In this document: positions 54,652 through 63,143 of the stretch, piece after piece | Layout: each line of letters opens with the position of its first letter | Numbering within the stretch: the stretch's first letter is position 1 | Source of the DNA: Martinezella rhizogenes | GTDB lineage: Bacteria > Pseudomonadota > Alphaproteobacteria > Rhizobiales > Rhizobiaceae | Length of the DNA stretch: 64,000 nt | Assembly: GCA_013322215.1 (NCBI GenBank) | Contig: JAAMEZ010000036.1 | Span: 1-64,000, forward strand | Direction of reading: 5' to 3' | The notes under the pieces: generated by a model | What the model saw: the letters and a program-made list of their open reading frames with translations, nothing else | Told to the model about the DNA's origin: nothing | Database searches by the model: none | Made by a program: the position numbers and the translations under genes

Positions 54652-54917
54652 CGCGATTGCCCCGGTAAGGCTGGCCCTGGCTTCCCAGTCGCGGCACCGA
54701 GGTCAATCGCGGAAACTTGCATCGGCGGAAGAAGGACGTGATAGGACGAGCACACCTCGAACCATGATACCGGACGGTGCATCTGGGGATGGCTATTGGC
54801 AGTGGATCACGCGGCCGGCAACAATGTGCTATAGCGTGGCGATGCCCTCGACCGGATCCGCAGGCCAGGCTACCGTCGCGTTCCCGTTCGCCGCATCTAT
54901 ATGATGAAAGAAGACCG

Positions 54918-55961
54918 ATGAGCAAGATGCCGACGAAACTGACCCTGATGGACATCGCAAATAAAGCCGGCGTTTCACGGTCGCTCGCATCGCTCGCTCT
55001 GCGCGGTGATCCAGGCGTGCATCCCGACAAACGCGCCCGGATCCTGAAGATCGCCGAGGAACTGAATTACACGCCCGATCTTTCGGCGCGCAGGCTCGCA
55101 AGCGGCGGCACACGCACCATTGGCGTGCTTCTGTCCGATATCTTGAACCCCTTCACTGCAGCCGTAGCGAAAAGCATCGATGCCTTGGCGCGAGAAAAAG
55201 GGTTCGAAGTGCTTCTCTCTTTGGAAGGTCACTCGGACCCGGCAGCCGAAAAGGCAATCCAGTCCCTCGTCGCCCAGCGCGTCGCCGGTCTGATTCTGAT
55301 CGGCTCGCCAGAATCCACCGCAGCGATCGAGCGCATCGGCCGCCACCTGCCCGTCGTCTACTTCGGACGTCATCTTTCCAACGACCGGATCGACAGCGTC
55401 AGCAATGACGACCATCTCGGGGCTTCCCTCATCGTTCGCCACCTGATCGAGCTTGGGCACCGCAACATCGTCCACATCGACGGCGGCCCCTATGCCGGCT
55501 CACAGAGGCGACGCGAGGCCTATTGTTCCGCCATGGAGGCGGAAGGGCTCTCACCCAAGGTCTACTCCGGACGTCATACGCTTGACGGCGGCGTCGAGGC
55601 GATGGATGCCATTCTTGCCCAAACGCCGCGCCCGACCGCCATCTTCGCCTCCAACGATCTGGAAGCGCTCGGGGTCCTCAGCCGTCTGTTGAAAGAAGGC
55701 ATCAGCGTTCCGGAGGACGTCGCGGTCGTCGGATATGACGACATCCCATTCGCCGAATCCGAGACGATGTCGCTGACCACCATCCGCCAGCCGATTCACT
55801 ATATGGCCAGCCAGAGCCTCGACATTCTCCTATCCCGCATGCAGAAACCCGACGAGCCGGCGATGCATGTGCTGATCGCCCCATCGCTGGTCATCAGGCG
55901 CACGACAGTCCAGTCTCAGACGCAAGAGGAACCGACGAAAGTGCACTCCAAAAGGCACTAG
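54918..55961 (+). CDS. LacI-family transcriptional regulator of the sugar ABC module
   Basis: A 347-residue regulator. The helix-turn-helix is LTLMDIANKAGVSRSLASLA near residues 9-28, with a less usual recognition helix (SRSLASLAL instead of TVSR). The hinge is YTPDLSARRLASGGTRTIGV and the effector domain includes FASNDLEALGVLSRLLKEGI. ATG 54918 was chosen because the domain begins a few residues later; a start at 54777 would add a long non-homologous leader. It follows the isomerase gene after 266 bases with no gene in between. The two TTGGAGCGCTCCAA sites at 52098 and 52433 are its probable operators. Confidence 0.9.
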   Translation: MSKMPTKLTLMDIANKAGVSRSLASLALRGDPGVHPDKRARILKIAEELNYTPDLSARRLASGGTRTIGVLLSDILNPFTAAVAKSIDALAREKGFEVLLSLEGHSDPAAEKAIQSLVAQRVAGLILIGSPESTAAIERIGRHLPVVYFGRHLSNDRIDSVSNDDHLGASLIVRHLIELGHRNIVHIDGGPYAGSQRRREAYCSAMEAEGLSPKVYSGRHTLDGGVEAMDAILAQTPRPTAIFASNDLEALGVLSRLLKEGISVPEDVAVVGYDDIPFAESETMSLTTIRQPIHYMASQSLDILLSRMQKPDEPAMHVLIAPSLVIRRTTVQSQTQEEPTKVHSKRH

Positions 55962-56030
55962 CGCACCACCAGCCACCCGGGCATCTGTTTCCGCTCGAAC
56001 CCGATGGTTTTGAAACCATGTCACCGTAAG

Positions 56031-56060
56031 GGAAGCGCGTCCCTCCAAGAACGCGCTTCC
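56031..56060. terminator. Bidirectional stem-loop between LacI and IolG-like genes
   Basis: GGAAGCGCGT (56031-56040) pairs perfectly with ACGCGCTTCC (56051-56060) around a ten-base loop, in the 109-base gap between two convergent genes. An adjacent ATGGTTT/AAACCAT repeat (56004-56019) precedes it. No T tract is present, so efficiency is uncertain. Confidence 0.6.
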
Positions 56061-56070
56061 GACATCTTGC

Positions 56071-57060
56071 CTAGACTCGAATACGTTTTCCCTGCTTGAC
56101 AGATTCGACGCAGGCATTAGCGAGCTTCAGCGCGATCACGCCGTCTCGCCCCGTCGTTGCAGGTTCGCGATTTTCCTTCAAGGCAGCGATGAATTCGGCG
56201 ATCTCGCCTGCATAGGAGGCGGTGTAGCGGGTCATGAAGAAGTTCTGCAGCGGGGCGCTCGAATATCCTTCCTGTGTCCCGATCACCACCATGTTCTCGA
56301 GCTGGTTTTCGGCGCGGGCGACGCCCAACGACCCGTGAACCTCGACGCGCTGGTCATAGCCATAGGACGCGCGCCTGGAGTTGGTGATGATCGCCTGCTT
56401 GCCGGAGGCCGTTTCGAGGATAACGGTCGCGCTGTCGAAGTCGCCGATGTCCTTCAGTTCCGGTTTGACCAGCACCGAGGCGTGCGCGGACACGACCACC
56501 GGCTCCTCGCCCAGCATGAAGCGAGCCATGTCCAGATCGTGGATCGTCATGTCGCGGAAGATACCGCCGGAACGCGACGCATAGGCGATATCCGGCGCGC
56601 CGGGATCCCGCGAGGTGATCGTCACCATCTCGACGTCGCCGATGCGGCCCTGATTGATCGCGGCGCGGACACCGGCAAAATTGGGATCGTAGCGGCGATT
56701 GAAGCCCAGCATGAGACGGATGCCGGCGTTTTTGGCGATCGCGACGACGTCCTCGGCGCGCGCCAGATCAAGATCGACCGGCTTCTCGCAGAAGACGTGC
56801 TTTCCAGCGCGCGCGAATTTTTCAATAAGGTCGGCATGCGTATCAGTCGGTGTGCAGATGAGAACGGCATCGACATTCCTGTCTGCCGCGATGACGTCCG
56901 GCTCGGTGGCCTTGCTGCCGGTCGCAAGCGCCAGAGCCTCGGCCGCCTCGGGCAGCGCGTCGGTGACGGCCACGAGTTCGGCGTCGGGGCTGGCGGCGAT
57001 CGCCTTCGAATGGACTTTTGCGATGCGTCCGGCACCGATCAATGCAAGTTTTATGGCCAT
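56071..57060 (-). CDS. iolG: IolG-like inositol 2-dehydrogenase
   Basis: A 329-residue Gfo/Idh/MocA enzyme with the typical length and motifs of inositol 2-dehydrogenases: LALIGAGRIAKVHSKAIAAS, AGKHVFCEKPVDLDLARAED, MLGFNRRYDPNFAGVRAAIN and FRDMTIHDLDMARFMLGEEP. Such enzymes oxidise myo- or scyllo-inositol, or related sugars, with NAD. ATG 57060 has GGAGG ten bases upstream; an upstream start at 57147 lies inside the preceding gene. It is the second gene of a two-gene operon. No iolB, C, D or E genes are in the window, so the inositol assignment rests on sequence motifs only. Confidence 0.82.
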   Translation of the reverse strand: MAIKLALIGAGRIAKVHSKAIAASPDAELVAVTDALPEAAEALALATGSKATEPDVIAADRNVDAVLICTPTDTHADLIEKFARAGKHVFCEKPVDLDLARAEDVVAIAKNAGIRLMLGFNRRYDPNFAGVRAAINQGRIGDVEMVTITSRDPGAPDIAYASRSGGIFRDMTIHDLDMARFMLGEEPVVVSAHASVLVKPELKDIGDFDSATVILETASGKQAIITNSRRASYGYDQRVEVHGSLGVARAENQLENMVVIGTQEGYSSAPLQNFFMTRYTASYAGEIAEFIAALKENREPATTGRDGVIALKLANACVESVKQGKRIRV

Positions 57061-57061
57061 T

Positions 57062-58078
57062 TCAGTTTCCTCCAACGTCAATCCAGGTCCCGCTCTTTCC
57101 GGAGGCAAAGACCGCATCTGCGACAGCTGCATTGGCACGTGCATCATTCATGTCGAAATAGGGGACATCCGCGCCGCGGATCGCCTTCGAGAAGTTCGTG
57201 ACCTCCTCCTCGTACTGGTCGAGAGGCGGGAATTCGAGCGTATGAATGTTCGAATTCGCATGATCCGCCGAGGTGTCGATCGCGATCGTGTTCGGGTTCA
57301 CCCGTGAGGGCACATAGGCCTGCGGCAACTGGATGAAGGCGCGTTCACAGACGATCTGGATCGACTGGCAGGATGCCTCGGCCAGCGAGACCATGAAGGT
57401 CGCATGCCGGCCATCGCCGAAGTCCTGGATGACCGAGGTGAACATGTCGATCCCGCCGGTGTTGCGCTCGACGGCCGCAAACACGCGCTTCGGTTCGGCG
57501 CCGAATACGTAACGTGCTGCCATCGCGGTATAGCAGCCAAGGTCGTAATAGGCGCCGCCGCCGAATTCGGGCTTCTGGCGAAAATCCTGTTCGTTGGTCA
57601 TCATGAACGACAGGAGCGATGAGAACGACATCGGTCGCCCAAATTCACCGCTTCGCAGGATCTCGCGCAGCTTGATCCAGCGTGGCTGCTGGCGGACCAT
57701 GAAGGCTTCGGAAATCTTGAGCTTCGGGTCCAACCCCTTGAGCTGCGCCAGCTCGCCGGCGTTCATGGCTGCAGGCTTCTCGCACAGGACATGCTTGCCG
57801 GCGTCCGCCGCCTTGCGGGTCCATTCGACATGAAGATGATTGGGGAGCGCGATGTAGATGGCCTCGACCGCCGGATCGAGAAGGACCTCCTCATAGCTGC
57901 CATAGGCACGGGCGATGCCGTGCTTGTCGGCCATCGCCTGCGCACGCTCCTTGCTCCGCGCACCGATCGCGACAGGGTCGCAATATCTGCTGTTGGCCAT
58001 CCCGGGGATGATGGCGCCGTCGGCAATCCGCGCAGCACCCAGGATACCCCAGCGGACCGGGGCAATATTCTCGCTCAT
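57062..58078 (-). CDS. Gfo/Idh/MocA-family oxidoreductase
   Basis: A 338-residue NAD(P)-dependent dehydrogenase. It has RWGILGAARIADGAIIPGMA at the N-terminus, LPNHLHVEWTRKAADAGKHV and LCEKPAAMNAGELAQL (EKP lysine), then GGGAYYDLGCYTAMAARYVF. The AARIA-type Rossmann loop is seen in D-xylose and glucose-fructose dehydrogenase-like members. AAGGAGAG precedes the ATG. The iolG-like gene starts one base after its stop. The operator at 58178-58196 lies about 100 bases upstream, so this pair is probably controlled by the adjacent LacI protein. Confidence 0.92.
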   Translation of the reverse strand: MSENIAPVRWGILGAARIADGAIIPGMANSRYCDPVAIGARSKERAQAMADKHGIARAYGSYEEVLLDPAVEAIYIALPNHLHVEWTRKAADAGKHVLCEKPAAMNAGELAQLKGLDPKLKISEAFMVRQQPRWIKLREILRSGEFGRPMSFSSLLSFMMTNEQDFRQKPEFGGGAYYDLGCYTAMAARYVFGAEPKRVFAAVERNTGGIDMFTSVIQDFGDGRHATFMVSLAEASCQSIQIVCERAFIQLPQAYVPSRVNPNTIAIDTSADHANSNIHTLEFPPLDQYEEEVTNFSKAIRGADVPYFDMNDARANAAVADAVFASGKSGTWIDVGGN

Positions 58079-58177
58079 TGATCTCTCCTTCCCAATCGAC
58101 GACGCCTCGCTGCTTTCGCAGGCATCTCGCTCGATTGGTGGAGAATTTCCAAAATTCGATCAGGTTTCAAAGGCAAT

Positions 58178-58196
58178 GCTGATTGATTTCAATCAA
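58178..58196. promoter_or_regulatory. Operator copy 1 for the second sugar LacI (GCTGATTGATTTCAATCAA)
   Basis: A 19-base sequence with TTGATT/AATCAA inverted arms (58183-58196). It is identical, in reverse orientation, to 59360-59378. It lies upstream of the dehydrogenase pair and just after the LacI gene. Confidence 0.78.
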
Positions 58197-58206
58197 CCAC
58201 TGCAGA

Positions 58207-59256
58207 TCAGAATGGAAGCGTGTTCGGAAGGTTTTCCGGACCATAGAGAATGAACGGCACTTCGGCATCGAGTGGGAAGGGCGCGCCGTCAAAGCCCAGT
58301 GCCTCGAAGTGGCGCATGACGAGGCTGACGGCCGCCCTGACCTGAAGCTCCGGGCTCTGATCGATCGTCAGGGACATGATCCCTTCCCGGAGAAAGGCGG
58401 CCGTGTTGCGCGTCAATTCATGGCCGACGAAGATCGGCCTCTTCAGCAAAATGTCCGCTCGGATAGCCCGGGCAACCCCGATGTTTGCAGCCCCTACATT
58501 GTAGATGGCCACGGCTTGCGGAAATGCCTTGAAGGCCTGACGCAGTTCCAGCTCGGATCGATTTCGATCGTCGCCACCTTCAACGATACAGGCGAGCGTC
58601 CACTGCGGCGCCTTCTCTTCCAAGTATCGGGTGAAGCCGCTGATCCGGTCTGAGTGGGATTGAAAACCCAAACTATTGCAGAGAATGACGATCTTGCCCG
58701 GCTCTCGCCCCATCCTCGTTATGAAGTAGCCGGCCGACCGGCCGGCCTTGATGTGATCGATCCCGGCATAGCCGATCCGCGTGGACCCGGGCACATCCGA
58801 GACGACCGTCACCAGAGGAACGCCTCTCGAGCTCAAATCCTCCACAGCCGCATGAACCACCGGATGGTCCGGCATGTAGGAAACGACGGCGTCGCACGTT
58901 GTCTTCGTCAAAGCCCTGGCAAGCGTCTCCGGGCGCTCGTCGTCCAGGATCGTCCGATGAATGATGATCGACCGGTCGAGCGCACTCGACAGGCGCCTGA
59001 ACTCATAGCCGAGCCTGCCGATCAGGGGCAGCTCCGGCCGGGCAAGAACGACGTCGAGGCGGATCATGCGTCGATGCGAGTGAGGCAGCATGCGGCGCAG
59101 GCCAAGGTCCCTGGCAGCTTGCAGAACCCTTTTGCTGACGTCCTCGCTGACATTGCCGCGTTCATTCAGCACGCGGTCAACGGTCGCCGAGCCGACGCCT
59201 GCTTGCTTAGCAACATCAAAAAGGGTCGGCCGACCTCCCAGCCGGGTCGTTTTCAT
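58207..59256 (-). CDS. LacI-family transcriptional regulator of the dehydrogenase pair
   Basis: A 349-residue regulator with helix-turn-helix TLFDVAKQAGVGSATVDRVL near residues 11-30 and a periplasmic-binding-like effector domain (LVTVVSDVPGSTRIGYAGID; ALPIFVGHELTRNTAAFL is similar at the C-terminal side, read here as RPIFVGHELTRNTAAF). The VGSATVDRVLN recognition helix differs from the classical TVSR type, matching an operator without a central CG. ATG 59256 (MKTTRLGGRPTLFDV) has GGAGG 11 bases upstream; a longer frame to 59373 would run through the operator at 59360-59378. It probably represses itself and the downstream dehydrogenase operon. Confidence 0.88.
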   Translation of the reverse strand: MKTTRLGGRPTLFDVAKQAGVGSATVDRVLNERGNVSEDVSKRVLQAARDLGLRRMLPHSHRRMIRLDVVLARPELPLIGRLGYEFRRLSSALDRSIIIHRTILDDERPETLARALTKTTCDAVVSYMPDHPVVHAAVEDLSSRGVPLVTVVSDVPGSTRIGYAGIDHIKAGRSAGYFITRMGREPGKIVILCNSLGFQSHSDRISGFTRYLEEKAPQWTLACIVEGGDDRNRSELELRQAFKAFPQAVAIYNVGAANIGVARAIRADILLKRPIFVGHELTRNTAAFLREGIMSLTIDQSPELQVRAAVSLVMRHFEALGFDGAPFPLDAEVPFILYGPENLPNTLPF

Positions 59257-59359
59257 GGGCTCGAATTCCTCCAACAGCAGCGGCCGATAGCGAAGCTTCC
59301 CGACACTCTGGCCTCTCGCGGCATCCTCCAATGCCGGCAGCAATCGTAATATCTCAGAT

Positions 59360-59378
59360 TTGATTGAAATCAATCAGC
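59360..59378. promoter_or_regulatory. Operator copy 2 for the second sugar LacI
   Basis: Exact reverse complement of the 19 bases at 58178-58196 (TTGATTGAAATCAATCAGC). It lies about 100 bases before the LacI start, the same distance as copy 1 before the dehydrogenase start, indicating autoregulation. Confidence 0.78.
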
Positions 59379-59526
59379 TATGAAGTTTGCATTGCCGGAA
59401 TTTCCAGTGGCGGCAATGGACTGTCGGCTTTCGGCAAAATTGGAAACCGTTAACCTGCAGGAAATCCAATTCTGACGCGTCGCCAACCTGCTTGAATGCT
59501 GGACGTTCGAGACTTAAATTGGCTGA

Positions 59527-60516
59527 ATGCTTGATCATTCGTCTCGACCCTTGTCGCCGCCAAATATCCCAATGGATGCCTTAAGCGAAGTCCTGCAAGA
59601 CTTTCGCCTGAGTGGAGTGAGCTATGGACGCTGCGAACTCAGACATCCGTGGAGCATCGCCTTTCCGCAACAGCAGCTGCTTCGCTTTCATTTTGTCAGC
59701 CAGGGGCCGTGTTGGATCCATATCGAAGCTCAGGGATGGCAGGAATTGAACGCTGGCGATCTGGTTCTGTTGCCGCAAGGCATCGCGCATCGGTTGGCCA
59801 GCGCGCCAGATGTTGAGGGGGACTCACGCAAGAGTTGCCATATAACGAGTTTGGGAAGCAATGTTTGCGACGTGGTGCGGGACGGAACGGGTGCGACTAG
59901 CACCCTCTTCTGCGGCTCCATGGCTTTGGGGGCGCATGCGCTTAACCCTTTGATCGCCTTGATGCCGCCAATCATCAGGGGCTGCGATGTCGCCGGCAAT
60001 GATCCGATCGTCGGCCCGTTGCTGGCGGCCATGTCGGCGGAGGCGACACAGCCCCAGATGGGAAGCGCGACCGTCTTGTCGCGTATGGCGGACTTGCTCG
60101 CAGCGCGGCTCATCCGCTGCTGGGTCAATTGCAGCGGGGCCTCGACCACCGGCTGGCTCGCTGCCATCCGGGATCCTCACGTTGGTCGTGTGTTGGTGGC
60201 CATGCATCGAGATCCTGGCCGCAACTGGACCTTAGAAAGCCTCGCCGGCGTTGCAGGCCAGTCGCGCTCGATCTTCGCCGAGCGCTTCAACGCTATGTTG
60301 GGAGAAGGTGCCGCCCATTATCTCGCTCGTTTGCGGATGCAGCTTGCCCGCGAATTGTTGGGGCAAAATGGCATGTCGGTTGCCGAGGTTGCTTCCCGGC
60401 TGGGCTATGAATCCGAAGCATCCTTCGCTCGCGCCTTCAAGCGCATCACCAGCGTCTCGCCGGGCGTTGTGCGACGCACAAGTTCCGGACGAATGGACAT
60501 GGATTTAGGATTTTAA
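59527..60516 (+). CDS. AraC-family transcriptional regulator
   Basis: A regulator of up to 329 residues. An N-terminal cupin-type sensing domain (SGVSYGRCELRHPWSIAFPQ; AGDLVLLPQGIAHRLAS) is followed by the two C-terminal helix-turn-helix motifs (WTLESLAGVAGQSRSIFAER and VAEVASRLGYESEASFARAF). The ATG at 59527 gives the longest form; ATG 59572 (MDALSEVLQDFRLSG) matches the usual family N-terminus better. Neither has a strong ribosome site. It precedes an MFS exporter gene in the same direction by 57 bases and probably activates it. Confidence 0.9.
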   Translation: MLDHSSRPLSPPNIPMDALSEVLQDFRLSGVSYGRCELRHPWSIAFPQQQLLRFHFVSQGPCWIHIEAQGWQELNAGDLVLLPQGIAHRLASAPDVEGDSRKSCHITSLGSNVCDVVRDGTGATSTLFCGSMALGAHALNPLIALMPPIIRGCDVAGNDPIVGPLLAAMSAEATQPQMGSATVLSRMADLLAARLIRCWVNCSGASTTGWLAAIRDPHVGRVLVAMHRDPGRNWTLESLAGVAGQSRSIFAERFNAMLGEGAAHYLARLRMQLARELLGQNGMSVAEVASRLGYESEASFARAFKRITSVSPGVVRRTSSGRMDMDLGF

Positions 60517-60573
60517 GACACAGACCGTCCCGAATAGTTCGTCTATCACCTCTCCCAACTTATGGAGATACCT

Positions 60574-61782
60574 ATGACGGACACAACATCGCAACTTGAC
60601 GGGATAGCAATTGACCAGGATGCCCCGGAACCATCCACGTGGAGCGCAACGACCTGGTTTGCCGTCCTTTCTATGGCAGCCACCAGCTTTGCACTGGTAT
60701 CGGCTGAGTTCCTGCCGGCGGGCCTGTTGACGCCATTGGCGCACGATCTCGGTATTACCGAGGGAACAGCCGGACAGGTTGTCACCGCGACCGCTTCCGT
60801 CGGCGCCGTCACGGCCTTGCTGAGCAATGTTCTGATCGGCAGACTGAACCGCAAAACGGTGTTGGTCGGTCTGAGTGCATTGGCTATCGCATCCAATGTT
60901 CTTGCAGCATTGGCGACAGATTTCTGGTTGTTGTTGTTGGGCCGGGCCGGATTAGGTATCGCGATAAGCGGTTTCTGGGCGCTTTCCGTTGCGGTCGTGG
61001 CGAGGCTGGTCGGCGCGAATGCCACGGGTCGTGGCATGGCTATCGTCACCCTCGGCGTCTCGCTCGCAACAATAGCTGCACCATCGCTCGGCGCTTTGAT
61101 CAGCGACTGGCTCGGATGGCGCATCGCTATGGCGATGACCGCCGGGCTTGCCACGCTTGCCATGTTGCTGCAGGTACTCAGCTTGCCGACACTGCCTGCA
61201 AACACGAGCAACAGCCTCGCCGAGGTCTTCCGGCTGACACGGCGGCGTGGCATTCAACTGGGGATGCTTGCTATCTTCTTGCTGATGACGGGCCATTTTG
61301 CCGGCTCGGTTTATGTGCGTCCCTTCCTCGAACAAGTGACGCTTCTAGGCACCGGATCGATCGCCCTGGCGCTGCTTGGATTTGGCGTCGCCTCCGTGAT
61401 CGGCAACGTTGCCGGCGGTCGTATGGCCGACGCCAGTATCCGCCTGGCACTCGTCGTCACGGCAGCGTTAATGGCGTTTGCTGCATTTGCCTTGGTGCTT
61501 TGGGGCGCTCAAACCGGGATTGCGTTCGGCTTCGTCACGCTTTGGGGCTTCGCCTTCGGCATGGCACCGGTGGTACTGCCGACCAATCTTTCCCGCGGAG
61601 CACCCGACGCTCTGGAGGCGGCGGGCAGCCTGATGGTCGTGTCGTTTCAGGTCGCCATCAGTATCGGCGCGGTGCTTGGGGGCTATATCGTCGACCGCTA
61701 CGGCGCTGTTGGGCCGTTGACCCTCACCGCCGCCCTGGCTGCATCGACGGTCGCCCTGGCGCTGACTCAGCCTCGCAGTTGA
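60574..61782 (+). CDS. MFS transporter, DHA1 drug-efflux type
   Basis: An inner-membrane carrier of 402 residues with 12 predicted helices, similar to the AraJ/YdhP/sugar-efflux branch. Visible motifs are FALVSAEFLPAGLLTPLAHD in the first helix, VLIGRLNRKTVLVGLSALAI (the inter-helix 2-3 motif) and GRAGLGIAISGFWALSVAVV. GGAGA lies six bases before the ATG at 60574; a start four codons earlier at 60562 is inside that ribosome site. Together with the AraC gene it forms a small efflux cassette. The substrate is unknown. Confidence 0.9.
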   Translation: MTDTTSQLDGIAIDQDAPEPSTWSATTWFAVLSMAATSFALVSAEFLPAGLLTPLAHDLGITEGTAGQVVTATASVGAVTALLSNVLIGRLNRKTVLVGLSALAIASNVLAALATDFWLLLLGRAGLGIAISGFWALSVAVVARLVGANATGRGMAIVTLGVSLATIAAPSLGALISDWLGWRIAMAMTAGLATLAMLLQVLSLPTLPANTSNSLAEVFRLTRRRGIQLGMLAIFLLMTGHFAGSVYVRPFLEQVTLLGTGSIALALLGFGVASVIGNVAGGRMADASIRLALVVTAALMAFAAFALVLWGAQTGIAFGFVTLWGFAFGMAPVVLPTNLSRGAPDALEAAGSLMVVSFQVAISIGAVLGGYIVDRYGAVGPLTLTAALAASTVALALTQPRS

Positions 61783-61820
61783 TCTTTGTTTCTGGTTTGA
61801 GAAGCAAGCACAATAGGACT

Positions 61821-61849
61821 GAAGATGCTGCGAGCTTCCCCGCATCTTC
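61821..61849. terminator. Stem-loop between the MFS gene and the sulfur operon
   Basis: GAAGATGC (61821-61828) pairs perfectly with GCATCTTC (61842-61849), between two convergent transcription units. No T tract is evident. Confidence 0.45.
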
Positions 61850-61966
61850 AAGCGCTGGGCGGACACAATGCACGCCGGGCCGCGTGGCGCTCTCACCGCG
61901 TTCTGGATATCAGGCCGCCGACGATCGCCGGCAGCCGTTCGGCGACATCCGCGAGGGTGGAGGGGC

Positions 61967-62398
61967 TCATGGCCGTCTGCTCCATATTCTGTCGTACAAG
62001 GTCATGCCGGCCAGCATGGTTACGACGAACAGGGCGGTTTGCGGGATGCCGACCGACAGGGAGGCGACGGCCGGGCCGGGACAGAAACCACCGATGCCCC
62101 AGCCCAGGCCGAACAAGCCCGAGCCAATGACCAGCGACACGTCGATCTGCCGGTTGGTCGGCATGTGGAAGCTGTCGTCGAAAGCCGGATGCCGCATCCG
62201 CTTCATTGCCTGGACGCCGATGAACGCCACGACCACGGCGCCGCCTAGAACGAAGGCAAGGCTTGGATCCCATGCGCCGAAGACGTCGAGGAAGCCCTGG
62301 ACGCGAGCCGGGTTCAGCATGCCGGAGAGCGACAGGCCCAAACCAAACACCACGCCGGAGATGAGAGCGGCCCCGAACTGGTAGATGTTCCTCTTCAT
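61967..62398 (-). CDS. YeeE/YedE-family membrane protein (second of two)
   Basis: A 143-residue integral membrane protein of the sulfur-transport YeeE/YedE (DUF6691/PmpB) type. It has four hydrophobic helices, beginning FGAALISGVVFGLGLSLSGM, and the conserved cysteine in GWGIGGFCPGPAVASLS. Such proteins carry thiosulfate or other reduced sulfur species. Its ATG overlaps the preceding yeeE-like stop by four bases. It is the last gene of the blh-bigR operon. Confidence 0.9.
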   Translation of the reverse strand: MKRNIYQFGAALISGVVFGLGLSLSGMLNPARVQGFLDVFGAWDPSLAFVLGGAVVVAFIGVQAMKRMRHPAFDDSFHMPTNRQIDVSLVIGSGLFGLGWGIGGFCPGPAVASLSVGIPQTALFVVTMLAGMTLYDRIWSRRP

Positions 62399-62805
62399 AC
62401 TCCAGGACTCCGCAGAACTGCGACGGCGACCACGCCGGCCATCAAGAAGGTGGCGACGGCCACCATGGAGCGCGGCGACAGACGAGCAAGACCGAGCACG
62501 CCGTGACCACTGGTACAGCCGGAGCCCATCCGGGAGCCAAACCCGACGAGCAGGCCCGCGGTGACAATCAGCGGCCAGCCCGCAGTGATTTCGACCTGTG
62601 GCCAGCCGCCAAAGAAAAGCAGGTAAGCGAGCGGCCCGAGCAGCAGCCCGAGGACGAAAGCGAGGTTGGTGGCCAGGCCGACACCTTGAGCGAGATGTCC
62701 GACGATCCCGCTGATCCCGGCGATCCGACCGTTTAGCAACAAAAGCATGACAGCGGAGGCGCCGATCAGCATGCCTCCTGCCAGAGAGGATAGATAGGCA
62801 CTCAT
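62395..62805 (-). CDS. YeeE/YedE-family membrane protein (first of two)
   Basis: A 136-residue membrane protein. It begins MSAYLSSLAGGMLIGASAVM and carries the family motif GFGSRMGSGCTSGHGVLG with the conserved cysteine. Together with the next protein it makes up the two halves of a full-length YeeE-like transporter. Both ends overlap neighbouring genes by four bases (ATGA), showing strict translational coupling with bigR and its partner. Confidence 0.9.
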   Translation of the reverse strand: MSAYLSSLAGGMLIGASAVMLLLLNGRIAGISGIVGHLAQGVGLATNLAFVLGLLLGPLAYLLFFGGWPQVEITAGWPLIVTAGLLVGFGSRMGSGCTSGHGVLGLARLSPRSMVAVATFLMAGVVAVAVLRSPGV

Positions 62806-63143
62806 TTCTCCTCCTTCACGCAGAAGATTTCATAGAGGGCGGCGACCAGTTGGGCGGCCTTCGCCTCCGTCAGGCGATAGAAGATCTGCTTTCCCTCTCG
62901 CCGCGTTTCGACGATGCCGGAACTCCGGAGCACGGTGAGGTGCTGCGAAAGATGCGGCTGATGGATGTCGACCTTCTCTTCAAGCTCGCCGACCGAGTAC
63001 TCTCCTTCGACCAGCGTGCAGACGATCATCAGGCGCGCCTGGTGTGACAGCGTCTTGAGAAGGTTCGCCACCTCTCCGGCCCGGCTGGCCATTTCGGCGG
63101 GAGAAAGCCCCGCCTTCATCATCGCCTTCAAATCGGTGGTCAT
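62802..63143 (-). CDS. bigR: BigR, ArsR-family sulfide/persulfide-sensing repressor
   Basis: A 113-residue winged-helix repressor. The DNA-binding part is YSVGELEEKVDIHQPHLSQH, then LTVLRSSGIVETRREGKQIF. Counting from ATG 63143 places cysteines exactly at residues 42 (IVCTL) and 108 (IFCVKEE). These are the two redox cysteines described for Xylella BigR, which link by disulfide or tetrasulfide to release DNA. This supports the start, which also gives an ATGA overlap with blh; an upstream ATG at 63149 would shift the numbering. It represses the blh-bigR-yeeE operon, whose promoter is outside the window. Confidence 0.94.
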   Translation of the reverse strand: MTTDLKAMMKAGLSPAEMASRAGEVANLLKTLSHQARLMIVCTLVEGEYSVGELEEKVDIHQPHLSQHLTVLRSSGIVETRREGKQIFYRLTEAKAAQLVAALYEIFCVKEEK

